Positions 53,822 to 62,216 of a DNA stretch of 64,000 nucleotides are shown in pieces. How positions within the stretch are numbered: position 1 is the stretch's first letter; every line of letters starts with the position of its first letter. The DNA lies in assembly GCF_000238075.1 (NCBI RefSeq), contig NZ_JH414505.1, positions 1 through 64,000 of the forward strand, given 5' to 3'. The notes under the pieces were generated by a model. It was not told the origin of the DNA, made no database searches, and was given only the letters and a program-made list of their open reading frames with translations. The DNA is from Oribacterium asaccharolyticum ACB7 (GTDB lineage Bacteria > Bacillota > Clostridia > Lachnospirales > Lachnospiraceae). The position numbers and the translations under genes were made by a program.

Positions 53822-54370
53822 TTAGGGCTCATTTCTCCAGAGCGCATGTTTTCGGCTGTAAAAATACAAAAAAGGCTTCTCCAGCATTCTCTTCAGTACG
53901 ATGTGAAAATATTTTTCCTTCCCCATCGGATACACAAGGACTGTGGGAACCCCTGCCTTATTCCCTCCCAGGATATCGGTGAAAATCTGATCTCCGAAAA
54001 AAAGACAGCGCTCTTTTTGTAAGGAAAATTCCCGTACGGCATTAAGATAGGCTTTCACACCGGGTTTTCCCGCCTTTTCCTGATAATAATCCGCGCCGAT
54101 TGCTTCCGCAAAGCGCTTCACCCTTTCTTTTCCGTTGTTGGAGAGAATGGCCGTTTTAAAACCGATTTTCTTAAGTCTTGCAAACAGTTCCACGGTTTCC
54201 GGAAGAGCAGGCTCGTCATGGTAGACCAGGGTGTTATCAATGTCAAAGAAAAGAGCGCGATATCCTTCCTCATAGAGCCTTTCAAAGTCCAGGGTGTAGA
54301 CGGAGCGCACGGAGTACGTCGGGAAAAAGGCGTTCTTCCGCTCCTCCGTTTTCTCTACCGCTTCTTTCAT
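53822..54370 (-). CDS. yqeG: YqeG-family HAD-IIIA phosphatase
   Basis: A 182-residue HAD phosphatase: ALFFDIDNTLVYHDEPA (motif I), AILSNNGKERV (motif II), EKAGKPGVKAYL (motif III Lys) and LFFGDQIFTDILGGNKAG (motif IV). B. subtilis YqeG-like proteins are linked to ribosome-assembly genes; substrate unclear. It overlaps nrdR by 4 bases (ATGA), indicating coupled translation. Confidence 0.9.
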   Translation of the reverse strand: MKEAVEKTEERKNAFFPTYSVRSVYTLDFERLYEEGYRALFFDIDNTLVYHDEPALPETVELFARLKKIGFKTAILSNNGKERVKRFAEAIGADYYQEKAGKPGVKAYLNAVREFSLQKERCLFFGDQIFTDILGGNKAGVPTVLVYPMGKEKYFHIVLKRMLEKPFLYFYSRKHALWRNEP

Positions 54371-54843
54371 AGTTTCTCGTCTCCCTTACTGCGACTGGTC
54401 AGGAGCTTTCCGATTTCCTCCATAAAGGTATTGATATCCTTAAACTCTCGGTATACGGAGGCAAAACGCACATAAGCAACCTGGTCCAGATTTCTTAAGC
54501 GCTCCATCACCATCTCCCCAATTTCCTCCGTACTGACCTCTTTGCTGTCATGTTTGAAAATATTGTTCTCAATATCATCCACGAGTTCGGAAATCTGCTG
54601 CGGAGAAATCGGTCTTTTGTGGCAGGAGCGTAAGATGCCGCCCTCCAGCTTTGCGCGGTCATACGGCACACGACTCTGGTCTTTCTTTACCACCATAAAG
54701 GGAAGCGTCTCCGTCTTTTCAAAAGTTGTAAAACGTTTTCCGCAGATTTCACATTGTCTGCGCCTCCTGATTGCCGTATTTTCATCCGCAGGTCTGGAAT
54801 CGATTACGCGGGTATCTTCCGCATTACAAAAGGGACACTTCAT
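54367..54843 (-). CDS. nrdR: Transcriptional repressor NrdR
   Basis: A 158-residue NrdR: zinc ribbon MKCPFCNAEDTRVIDSRP...RRRRQCEICGKRFTTFE (two Cys pairs) and an ATP-cone (about 46-136: VVKKDQSRVPYDRAKLEGGI). It represses ribonucleotide-reductase genes when dATP is bound. No NrdR-box or nrd genes are seen in this window. Overlaps its neighbours by 4 bases on each side. Confidence 0.96.
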   Translation of the reverse strand: MKCPFCNAEDTRVIDSRPADENTAIRRRRQCEICGKRFTTFEKTETLPFMVVKKDQSRVPYDRAKLEGGILRSCHKRPISPQQISELVDDIENNIFKHDSKEVSTEEIGEMVMERLRNLDQVAYVRFASVYREFKDINTFMEEIGKLLTSRSKGDEKL

Positions 54844-56060
54844 GATTCCTCTTCCTCCTTATAGTCTGTATACCGTTTTCTGGCCTCTTCAAAGCTCAAT
54901 TCTTCCTTCGGTTCTTCTTCGGATTCTTTCTTCGGTTCTTCCTTTGGGACTTCTCGAGGTTCTGTCTCCGCTATCTCTTTGGATGCCTCTTGCGATGTCT
55001 CTTCCGGTACTGCTTTATCCTCTGCCTCAACTACCGCTTGAACTACTTCTTTGGATTCTTCCTCAACTGCCGTCTTCGGTTCTTCTTCAATTTCCTCTGC
55101 AACTGCCACCTGGGGCTCTACCTCCGCTTCGGGCTTCGGCTCCGCTTCGGATTCCGGCGCTCCCGCCTTCCGTTCTTCCTCAGCTATCAATCCGGGCTCT
55201 TCTTCGCGCTCTTCCTGTGCTTCGGGTTGCACTTCGCTTCTCTCCTGTTCCATCTTTTTCTTGGAGAGAATATCTTGGTAGAAGGCAGCCTGTACCAGAA
55301 TATAGTAGGGACTTAAGAAGAGCAGGAAAAAAAACATCAGAAAAAAGCCGGGCAGGATGGAATTTTCCAAGATATAGCCCCACATTTCGGCAAGAACATT
55401 GGCTATCAGCCTCAAGCCCAGAAAGTACAAAACATGCCGAAAGAAACGAGCACGCTCCGGCTTCATCCATTCCGCACTTTTCTTCATCGCATCAATGAGT
55501 CCCATTGACTTTGTTTCCAGAAGAAGAAAGGGTGTGCATAAAAAGAACATTAAAAAGACGCCAATCACTACATTGAAAAAGACTTCCTCCAGCATACTGA
55601 GAATCGAGTTATTGGCAGAACTTCCGAAAAGGAAAAACGTCAAAAGAGAAAAGAGCCAGGGGATTGCGGTATAGAGTAAACTATAGGCCAAAATGCGAAT
55701 TTGCATCGGATAATTTTCCGGACGCAGGGTATAAAAGATATCGAATGGACTCAGTTTCTGCCCCCGTATGCTTTTTAAAGCCATATACAGGATGGAAAAG
55801 GAGGTGATAATCAGATACATCACCAGCACAAATCCCAGAAGGGCAAGCAATATTCCCGAAATACTCAGACTGATTCCTCTCCTTAACTCTTCTATACCGG
55901 GCAAAAAGCTGGTCAGTAAAAAAGGACTAAGGACAAAAGAAAAGCCCATTGCCAAGGCGATATAGACGGAAAAAAGAAGCACAAAAGCAGCCAAAACAGT
56001 AGGCCAAAACTTTCTCCATCTCTCTCTGGCAAATCTTCTCAAGTCTTTGTTTTTCATCAT
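54840..56060 (-). CDS. DUF975-like membrane protein with long acidic tail
   Basis: A 406-residue protein. Residues 1-270 form about six membrane segments in the pattern of DUF975 proteins (early RERWRKFWPTVLAAF, a helix pair near 80-105, and FRHVLYFLGLRLIANVLAE). Residues 275-406 are a cytoplasmic tail extremely rich in Glu, Pro, Ala and Val, with imperfect EPK/EEE repeats, ending with SFEEARKRYTDYKEEEES. DUF975 function is unknown; the tail may bind a basic partner. It is co-transcribed with nrdR (ATGA overlap). Confidence 0.82.
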   Translation of the reverse strand: MMKNKDLRRFARERWRKFWPTVLAAFVLLFSVYIALAMGFSFVLSPFLLTSFLPGIEELRRGISLSISGILLALLGFVLVMYLIITSFSILYMALKSIRGQKLSPFDIFYTLRPENYPMQIRILAYSLLYTAIPWLFSLLTFFLFGSSANNSILSMLEEVFFNVVIGVFLMFFLCTPFLLLETKSMGLIDAMKKSAEWMKPERARFFRHVLYFLGLRLIANVLAEMWGYILENSILPGFFLMFFFLLFLSPYYILVQAAFYQDILSKKKMEQERSEVQPEAQEEREEEPGLIAEEERKAGAPESEAEPKPEAEVEPQVAVAEEIEEEPKTAVEEESKEVVQAVVEAEDKAVPEETSQEASKEIAETEPREVPKEEPKKESEEEPKEELSFEEARKRYTDYKEEEES

Positions 56061-56114
56061 TTCTTATCCCTTCCTTATAAAACACGATTGCATACAGAAG
56101 AGGAGCCACGAAAT

Positions 56115-56160
56115 GAAAGGAAGTATCCTACCCCATACAATAAGGATAGGATACCCTTTC
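56115..56160 (-). terminator. Candidate terminator after metQ
   Basis: Minus strand GAAAGGGTATCCTA ... TAGGATACTTCCTTTC: an 8-bp perfect core with weaker outer pairs and a 16-base loop, 26 bases past the metQ stop. The T-run is poor, so ending may be partial. Confidence 0.5.
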
Positions 56161-56185
56161 TTTTGTCGCAACTCCTGCTCTCGGA

Positions 56186-57103
56186 TTAGCTTAAGGGAAC
56201 CACTCCGCCCTCATACTTTTTATTGATAAAATCCTGGATTTCCTTGGAGGTCAAAACTTCCACCAAGGTCTTTGCCCATGCCGCATCCTTATTCTTCTCG
56301 GCAACGGCAATGATGTTGGCATAAGTCTGTGCCGCTTCGGAGTCGGACTTCTCGGCTGCCAATGCTTCACTCGGCTTATAGTTCGCCTGGATAGCAAAGT
56401 TTCCGTTCATGCAGGCAAAATCCACAGAATCCAAGGAACGGGGAATCTGCGCAGCCTCAACCTCGTAGATTTCCACATTGTGCGGGTTCTCTACAATATC
56501 CTGCTTGGTTGCCGTAAGACCTGCGCCGTCCTTCAGCTTAATGATGCCGTTTGCCTCCAAAAGGAGAAGCGCTCTTGCCTCATTGGTGGTATCGTTCGGA
56601 ACTGCAATCTTTGCGCCGTCCTGAATATTTTTCAGATCCTTGGACTTTCCTGCATAGATTCCGAAAGGCTCATAGTGAATCTTTCCTACAGAAACAACAT
56701 GGGTGTTGTTTTCCTTATTGAAATCATCCAGATACGGCTGATGCTGGAAATAGTTTGCATCAATCTGTCCTTCATCCGTAGCAATGTTCGGCTGAACGTA
56801 ATCGTTATAGGTTACGATTTCAATCTCCACGCCCTTCTTCTTTAAAGCGTCCTTTGCCGCTTCCAAGATCTCCGCATGGGGACTCGGCGTCGCACCGATC
56901 TTAATCTTTACGGTCTCTCCGGACGCTGCAGCCGCTTCTGTGGCCTTCTCGCTCTCAGCCGCCTTTTCGTTCTCCGTTGCCTTCTCACTTCCGGCTTCCG
57001 TCTCTTTCTTGGTCTCGGTCTTTGTATCCGCCTTCTGTCCCCCGCAAGCCGCTAAGGAAACAACAGCCAAACCAAGTAATAACGCTGCTATTCTTTTTCT
57101 CAT
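56186..57103 (-). CDS. metQ: Methionine-binding lipoprotein MetQ
   Basis: A 305-residue NlpA-family lipoprotein. Lipobox SLAAC (Cys about 20), a long Glu/Lys/Ala/Thr linker (to about 65), then IKIGATPSPHAEILEAAK, DYVQPNIATDEGQIDANYFQH, and the SVGKIHYEPFGIYAGK block. MetQ delivers methionine to MetNI. The gene is last of three and separated from metI by 116 bases with a hairpin. Confidence 0.93.
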   Translation of the reverse strand: MRKRIAALLLGLAVVSLAACGGQKADTKTETKKETEAGSEKATENEKAAESEKATEAAAASGETVKIKIGATPSPHAEILEAAKDALKKKGVEIEIVTYNDYVQPNIATDEGQIDANYFQHQPYLDDFNKENNTHVVSVGKIHYEPFGIYAGKSKDLKNIQDGAKIAVPNDTTNEARALLLLEANGIIKLKDGAGLTATKQDIVENPHNVEIYEVEAAQIPRSLDSVDFACMNGNFAIQANYKPSEALAAEKSDSEAAQTYANIIAVAEKNKDAAWAKTLVEVLTSKEIQDFINKKYEGGVVPLS

Positions 57104-57171
57104 AATTTCTCCTTTTCTACTTTGAAAACTCTCCCTACTCTCTTATGAAAATTTTCCAAGCTTGTCGCACC

Positions 57172-57193
57172 GCGGGAAGCATTCCCGTGGCAG
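57172..57193 (-). promoter_or_regulatory. Hairpin in the metI-metQ gap
   Basis: Minus strand CACGGGAA-TGC-TTCCCGCGGTG: a GC-rich stem in the longest gap of the met operon, without a U-run. It may stabilise the metQ message or mark a partial stop, giving more binding protein than permease. Inferred. Confidence 0.5.
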
Positions 57194-57219
57194 GTTTCTA
57201 TGCTAAAGAGAGAAAAGCT

Positions 57220-57885
57220 TTATACCCTTCTTCTCTTATCGCTGTATTTTGCAAGACGCATCCAAAACTCCTGGATAATCTGCACGATGATAATGAGTAC
57301 TAAAACCGCAATAATCATGATGTCCGTCTTGTAACGGTAATAGCCGTAGTTTAAAGCAATGGCACCAAGCCCGCCTCCGCCTACAAATCCCGCCATGGCG
57401 GAATAGGACAAAATCGACGTGATGCAGATTGCCGCTCCGATATAAAGACTCGGCTTTGCTTCAGGAAGATAGACTTTCCAGATGATCTGCAGTCTGCTGG
57501 CTCCCATCGAGCGTGCCGCCTCAATCACTCCCGCATCCACTTCCTTTAAAGAAGATTCCACCATTCTGGCAATATAAGGTGCAGCTGCAAAAACGAGTGG
57601 CGGAATGATTGCATTCGGTCCGAGTGTGGTATGCACAAGAAACTTTGTAATCGGCAACACCATGACCAGAAGAATCAGGAAGGGAATCGTTCGAAAGATA
57701 TTGGTGAGAAATCCCAGAACAGCGTGTACCGGCTTTATCGGATAAAGCCCGCCGTCTTCCGTGACAATCAAGATGACGCCCAAGGGAATGCCGATAAGAT
57801 AGGAAATCAAGGTAGAAACTCCCACCATATAAAGCGTTGCCATCGTTTCCGTTTGAAACATGGGAATTAATTCTTTTATACTCAT
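57220..57885 (-). CDS. metI: Methionine ABC transporter permease MetI
   Basis: A 221-residue permease with five membrane segments: FQTETMATLYMVGVSTLIS, TNIFRTIPFLILL, and the coupling motif ARSMGASRLQIIWKVYLPEA. It forms a homodimer channel driven by MetN. Starts one base after the metN stop, so translation is coupled. Confidence 0.94.
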   Translation of the reverse strand: MSIKELIPMFQTETMATLYMVGVSTLISYLIGIPLGVILIVTEDGGLYPIKPVHAVLGFLTNIFRTIPFLILLVMVLPITKFLVHTTLGPNAIIPPLVFAAAPYIARMVESSLKEVDAGVIEAARSMGASRLQIIWKVYLPEAKPSLYIGAAICITSILSYSAMAGFVGGGGLGAIALNYGYYRYKTDIMIIAVLVLIIIVQIIQEFWMRLAKYSDKRRRV

Positions 57886-58926
57886 CTATCCATGCACCTC
57901 CTCAAAGGGGATTCCTCTTTCCTTCATAAATTCCGTAACATGCAGGATATCCTCCAGATTTTCCGGAAGTTCAATTACCATCTGTCCTACTGCCATACCG
58001 TCCACTTCTTTGGTATTGGCAAAGAGGATATTCACCGGAGTATGCAAAGCAAGAATCAGCTCCGAAAGAATCGGATCATGTGCATTTTTTCCGTCAAATA
58101 CGATACGAAAACGCTTTCCGCTTCCGAAGAAGGCTTCTCTTTCTCCTTCTCCCAGGATAAGTCGCTTTCCGATTTCCGTCTTCGGCGAACGGAAAATCTC
58201 CTTTACCGGCCCGTGCTCGGCTATTTTACTGTGATCAATGATGGCCACCTCATCGCAAATCGACTCAATCACGCTCATCTGGTGCGTGATGATAATGATG
58301 GTAACCCCCATCTCCTCATTGATTTGTTTCAGAAGTTCGAGAATCTGCTCCGTGGTTTTCGGATCGAGTGCGGAAGTTGCTTCATCGCAGAGCAGTACCT
58401 CCGGATTCGTGGCCAGGGCTCTCGCAATCGCAACTCTTTGCTTCTGTCCTCCGGAAAGCTGGGAAGGGTAACTCTTTTCTCTTCCCTCCAGACCGACAAG
58501 TTTCAAAAGCTCCTCGGCTCTTGCAATTCTCTTCTTTTTTCGTGCACCGCCCTGCAATATTTTTTGGAAAATACTGCCCTTTTCCGCAATTTCCAGGGGA
58601 AAGCAAACGTTCTCGAGAAGATTCCTCTGCTCGAGGAGATTAAACTGCTGGAAAATCATCCCCATGTTTTGCCGCATGGCGAGAATTTCCTTCTCCTTCA
58701 TCGTGCTTAAGCTCTTCCCTTTAAACAGAATCTGTCCGCTACTCGGTCTTTCCAGAAAATTGATGCAGCGCACCAAAGTGGACTTTCCTGCACCGGAAAG
58801 CCCTATGATTCCGTGAATCTGCCCTTTTTTAATATCTAAATGAATGTCTTCCAGAGCGGTAAAGTCTCCGGAAGCGGTCCGAAATACTTTTCCCAGGCCT
58901 CTTATAGAGATAATATTTTCTTCCAT
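57886..58926 (-). CDS. metN: Methionine ABC transporter ATPase MetN
   Basis: A 346-residue ABC ATPase: Walker A GLSGAGKST, Q-loop MIFQQFNLL, signature LSGGQKQRVAIARAL and Walker B EVLLCDEATSALDP. The C-terminal 80 residues form the NIL/ACT-like methionine-sensing domain (FRIVFDGKN, LEDILHVTEFM). I chose ATG 58926 because AAGGAG is close ahead; an in-frame start at 58959 overlaps the pepV stop region. The gene follows pepV by 42 bases. I looked for an S-box in the gap and found none. Confidence 0.93.
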   Translation of the reverse strand: MEENIISIRGLGKVFRTASGDFTALEDIHLDIKKGQIHGIIGLSGAGKSTLVRCINFLERPSSGQILFKGKSLSTMKEKEILAMRQNMGMIFQQFNLLEQRNLLENVCFPLEIAEKGSIFQKILQGGARKKKRIARAEELLKLVGLEGREKSYPSQLSGGQKQRVAIARALATNPEVLLCDEATSALDPKTTEQILELLKQINEEMGVTIIIITHQMSVIESICDEVAIIDHSKIAEHGPVKEIFRSPKTEIGKRLILGEGEREAFFGSGKRFRIVFDGKNAHDPILSELILALHTPVNILFANTKEVDGMAVGQMVIELPENLEDILHVTEFMKERGIPFEEVHG

Positions 58927-58968
58927 TCTACTCCTTCGGATAAAATCCGAATCCTTCATTTTTCTATT

Positions 58969-60351
58969 TTACTGACAAAGTGCGAGAATAGACTCCGCAT
59001 AAATCTCAGCCGCAAGAAGCAGGTCCTTTACCTTAATCCACTCATCCGCGCCATGCATATGGGTATCCACTCCCGGAAGAATGGCACCAAAAGCGACTCC
59101 GTTCTCCACATGATGTACATAGGTACCGCCTCCGATAGCAAGGCACTCCCCTTTTTCTCCCGTCACCTTTTCATAGCAGGAAAGGAGAGCCTTGATAAAG
59201 TCGGAATCCTTCGGAACATGGTGTGGCGGAACCATTCCCTCCGTCTCAAAGATAAAGCCCTTTTCTTCTACGGTTTTTCTCGCCATGTCTTCACAATTTT
59301 CCTTTGTTCCGCAGATAGGAATACGGCTGTCGTAAATAAAGTGCATTTCCTTTTCCCCTACCTCGAAGATATCCAAGGTACAGGTAAGCTCTCCGCTTTC
59401 TTCATCCTGCAGCTTGGTGCCGATTCCGGAACCGTCCGTTACCCCGTAAGGGAAAAGGGCGAGTACCGCTTCAAAGGCTTTTCTGTCTTCCGCACCGAGG
59501 GAAGGAAGCTTCACTGCAAAGGATAAAGCCGCAAGCCCCGCATTCTTTCCGAGATGCGGCGTGGACGCATGCGCGCCTACACCGATTACGGTCACGGTAT
59601 TTCCGGATCTTTGAATCTGTACACTGCATTCCTTTTCAACTGCAAGTTTTGCCGCATTAAATTCTTCATCCGACAAATTCTTAAATTCCATTACCGCCTT
59701 CTGGGGAACGGCATTTACCGCAACACCGGCTTTCATGGAAAGTAAAGAACCCTCTACTGTTCTATTCTTTCTTAAAGTACCGTGCATGGCGCCTTTTTCA
59801 ATATTGATAATCGGGAATTCCGCATCCGGCGTGAAGCTCATCTCTCCCGCCTTCTCTCTCTTATAGTAATACTCGAGGTCGGCAGATCCGGTTTCCTCAT
59901 TGGTTCCCATGATAAGCCGAACGCCCTTCTTCAGAGAATACCCCAGCTCCTTTACGGCACGCATAGCATACAGCGCCGCAAGTACCGGTCCCTTATCATC
60001 ACTGACTCCCCTTCCGTAAATGATGCCGTCCTTTACAAGCGGCTCAAAAGGTCCGGTCACCTCCCAGCCCTCTCCTGCAGGCACGACGTCGAGATGTCCG
60101 AGAATATCCAAGCTATGGGGCAGTTCCGGAGAAAAGTCGGCCGTTCCGACATAATTGTCCCAGTTCTTGGTATGGAAACCGTAGCGGTCACAAATTTTTA
60201 AACCCGCGTCCAAAGCGTCCTTCGGTCCCTCTCCGAAGGGAAGGTCACCTCTCGTCTCTCCTCTTACGGAATTAATCCGTACCAGTGCGGATAAATCCTG
60301 TACAAACTCTTCTTCATGCTCGAGGAGCCAGTTTTTAATCGTCTTTTCCAT
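58969..60351 (-). CDS. pepV: Dipeptidase PepV (M20 family)
   Basis: A 460-residue M20 metallopeptidase. DILGHLDVVPAGEGW (His, Asp) and GRGVSDDKGP (bridging Asp), TNEETGSADLEYY (catalytic Glu then metal Glu), PDAEFPI, and GGGTYVHHVE (last His). It cleaves dipeptides in the cytoplasm. Start ATG 60351 gives MEKTIKNWLLEHEEEF; the in-frame stretch to 60390 lacks a ribosome-binding site. It lies between prfC and metNIQ with small gaps. Confidence 0.92.
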   Translation of the reverse strand: MEKTIKNWLLEHEEEFVQDLSALVRINSVRGETRGDLPFGEGPKDALDAGLKICDRYGFHTKNWDNYVGTADFSPELPHSLDILGHLDVVPAGEGWEVTGPFEPLVKDGIIYGRGVSDDKGPVLAALYAMRAVKELGYSLKKGVRLIMGTNEETGSADLEYYYKREKAGEMSFTPDAEFPIINIEKGAMHGTLRKNRTVEGSLLSMKAGVAVNAVPQKAVMEFKNLSDEEFNAAKLAVEKECSVQIQRSGNTVTVIGVGAHASTPHLGKNAGLAALSFAVKLPSLGAEDRKAFEAVLALFPYGVTDGSGIGTKLQDEESGELTCTLDIFEVGEKEMHFIYDSRIPICGTKENCEDMARKTVEEKGFIFETEGMVPPHHVPKDSDFIKALLSCYEKVTGEKGECLAIGGGTYVHHVENGVAFGAILPGVDTHMHGADEWIKVKDLLLAAEIYAESILALCQ

Positions 60352-60397
60352 AGCTTTGCCTTTCTTTCCGAAATGGTTCGTATGAACCATTCCAATC

Positions 60398-61990
60398 TTA
60401 GTTCTTGGAAAATTCCGTTAAATGTAAGTCCTTATTCCGATCCAGCACCATACCTATGGACCAGGGATGGGCGAAAAGAAGCAGAGGTCTGTCCTTTAAA
60501 TCCTTTACTAGCTTCATATCGGAAGTACCGGAAATTTCGTTCACTGCAATTTCCGTATAATTTTCAATCCAACGAATATGCTCATAAGGAAGCATATCCA
60601 GTCGAACTTCTACATTGTATTCATTTTTCAGTCTATAGGTCAAGACTTCGAATTGGAGGCTTCCTACTACACCTACAATAATTTCCTCCATACCGGTATT
60701 GTATTCCTGGAAAATCTGAATGGCACCCTCCTGCGCAATCTGGGATACTCCCTTTAAGAATTGCTTTCTCTTCATGGTGTCAATCTGCCTTACTCTTGCA
60801 AAATGCTCCGGTGCAAAGGTCGGAATGCCTTCATAGACAAATTTCTTTCCGGAGAGCTCCAGCGTATCTCCGATAGAGAAAATGCCCGGATCAAAAATGC
60901 CGATAATGTCTCCCGCATAAGCCTTTTCCACAATTTTTCTTTCATCCGCCATCATCTGGGTAGGCTGAGAAAGCTTCACCTTTCTGTTGCCCTGGATATG
61001 GTTCACTTCCATTCCGGCATCAAACTCACCGGAGCAGATCCGCATGAAAGCCACTCTGTCTCTGTGCTTCGGATCCATATTGGCTTGAATCTTAAAGACA
61101 AAGGCGGAAAATGCTTCCTCCACCGGATCGATGAATCCCTGGTCGGACATTCTCGGAAGCGGGGACTTCGTCATTTTCAGGAAATGCTGTAAGAAGGTTT
61201 CTACACCGAAGTTGGTAAGAGCCGATCCGAAGAAAACGGGAGTCAGAAGTCCGGCATCCACCTTCTCTTCATCAAAGCCTTCCGCAGCGCCTTCCAAGAG
61301 CTCCAAGTCGTCCTGTAGCTTATCAAAGTATTCTTTTCCGATTACTTCTTCTAATTTAGGATCATCTTTGGAATAGACTTCCTTTTCCACTTCTTTCTTT
61401 CCGCCGCCGGCTGCATGGAATAGATCCACTTCTTCTTTTTCCCGGTCAAAAACGCCCTTAAAGTTGTGCCCGCAACCGATAGGCCAGTTAATCGGGCAGG
61501 TACGGATGCCCAGTACCTCCTCAATCTCGTCCAAGAGTTCATATGGGTCTCTTGCTTCACGGTCAAACTTATTGATGAAGGTGAAAATGGGGATATGGCG
61601 CATCACGCAAACCTTAAAAAGCTTAATAGTCTGCGGCTCCACACCCTTTGCTCCGTCAATGACCATGACTGCGCTGTCTGCCGCCATCAAGGTTCTGTAG
61701 GTATCCTCCGAGAAATCCTGGTGTCCCGGCGTATCCAGAATATTGATACATCTTCCGTCATAGTTAAACTGCAAAACGGAAGAGGTAACGGAAATACCTC
61801 TCTCCTTCTCGATTTCCATCCAGTCGGAAACCGCGTGTTTTGCCGATTTTCTTCCCTTTACAGTTCCTGCAAGATTAATTGCCCCTCCATAGAGAAGAAA
61901 TTTCTCCGTCAAGGTTGTCTTTCCCGCGTCGGGGTGAGAAATAATCGCAAAGGTCCTTCTCTTTTCTATTTCTTCTCTTAAGTTTGCCAT
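60398..61990 (-). CDS. prfC: Peptide chain release factor 3
   Basis: A 530-residue translational GTPase: ISHPDAGKTTLTEKFL (G1), RGISVTSSV (G2), DTPGHQDF (G3), FINKFDREA (G4). Domains 2 and 3 follow (about 280-530). The length matches RF3, not EF-G. It recycles RF1 and RF2 from the ribosome after stop codons. AGGAGG lies five bases before the ATG. Confidence 0.96.
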   Translation of the reverse strand: MANLREEIEKRRTFAIISHPDAGKTTLTEKFLLYGGAINLAGTVKGRKSAKHAVSDWMEIEKERGISVTSSVLQFNYDGRCINILDTPGHQDFSEDTYRTLMAADSAVMVIDGAKGVEPQTIKLFKVCVMRHIPIFTFINKFDREARDPYELLDEIEEVLGIRTCPINWPIGCGHNFKGVFDREKEEVDLFHAAGGGKKEVEKEVYSKDDPKLEEVIGKEYFDKLQDDLELLEGAAEGFDEEKVDAGLLTPVFFGSALTNFGVETFLQHFLKMTKSPLPRMSDQGFIDPVEEAFSAFVFKIQANMDPKHRDRVAFMRICSGEFDAGMEVNHIQGNRKVKLSQPTQMMADERKIVEKAYAGDIIGIFDPGIFSIGDTLELSGKKFVYEGIPTFAPEHFARVRQIDTMKRKQFLKGVSQIAQEGAIQIFQEYNTGMEEIIVGVVGSLQFEVLTYRLKNEYNVEVRLDMLPYEHIRWIENYTEIAVNEISGTSDMKLVKDLKDRPLLLFAHPWSIGMVLDRNKDLHLTEFSKN

Positions 61991-62134
61991 GTGCCTCCTA
62001 AAACTTCTTTGTATTCTTCTTATGCGACTTTGTATTCTTCTTAATTAAATCTTAAAGTAAATCATTCAAGTCGTTAAAAATCATCCTATAATCAAGGAAA
62101 CGAGAAAAATACGCAAAGCGAACTTTCCCCGTCT

Positions 62135-62166
62135 TAAGAAAAGGCTATGCCCTTAGGACATAGCCT
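62135..62166 (-). terminator. Terminator after ftsZ
   Basis: Minus strand AGGCTATG-TCCTAAGGG-CATAGCCT followed by TTTTCTT: a perfect 8-bp stem and T-run, about 50 bases past the ftsZ stop. Confidence 0.82.
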
Positions 62167-62171
62167 AGTAT

Positions 62172-62213
62172 TCATAACGAGTATCGTGCGCGAAGCGTGC
62201 GATATCTCGTTTA
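62172..62213. repeat. Palindromic repeat unit, copy B
   Basis: Minus strand ACGAGATATCGCACGCTTCG-CGCACGATACTCGTTATGAAT: imperfect hairpin matching the unit at 50485-50526 in core and edge. It lies between the ftsZ stop and its terminator. Confidence 0.7.
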
Positions 62214-62216
62214 CTT

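Noticed and set aside
54542..55498. 318-codon open frame on the plus strand
   Set aside because: It is antisense to nrdR and to the acidic-tail region of the DUF975-like gene; its Leu/Pro/Ser-rich product is the mirror of Glu/Ala codons. No ribosome-binding site or family resemblance.
58927..58968. SAM riboswitch (S-box) before metNIQ
   Set aside because: Only about 42 bases separate pepV and metN, too short for an S-box, and no matching motif is seen.
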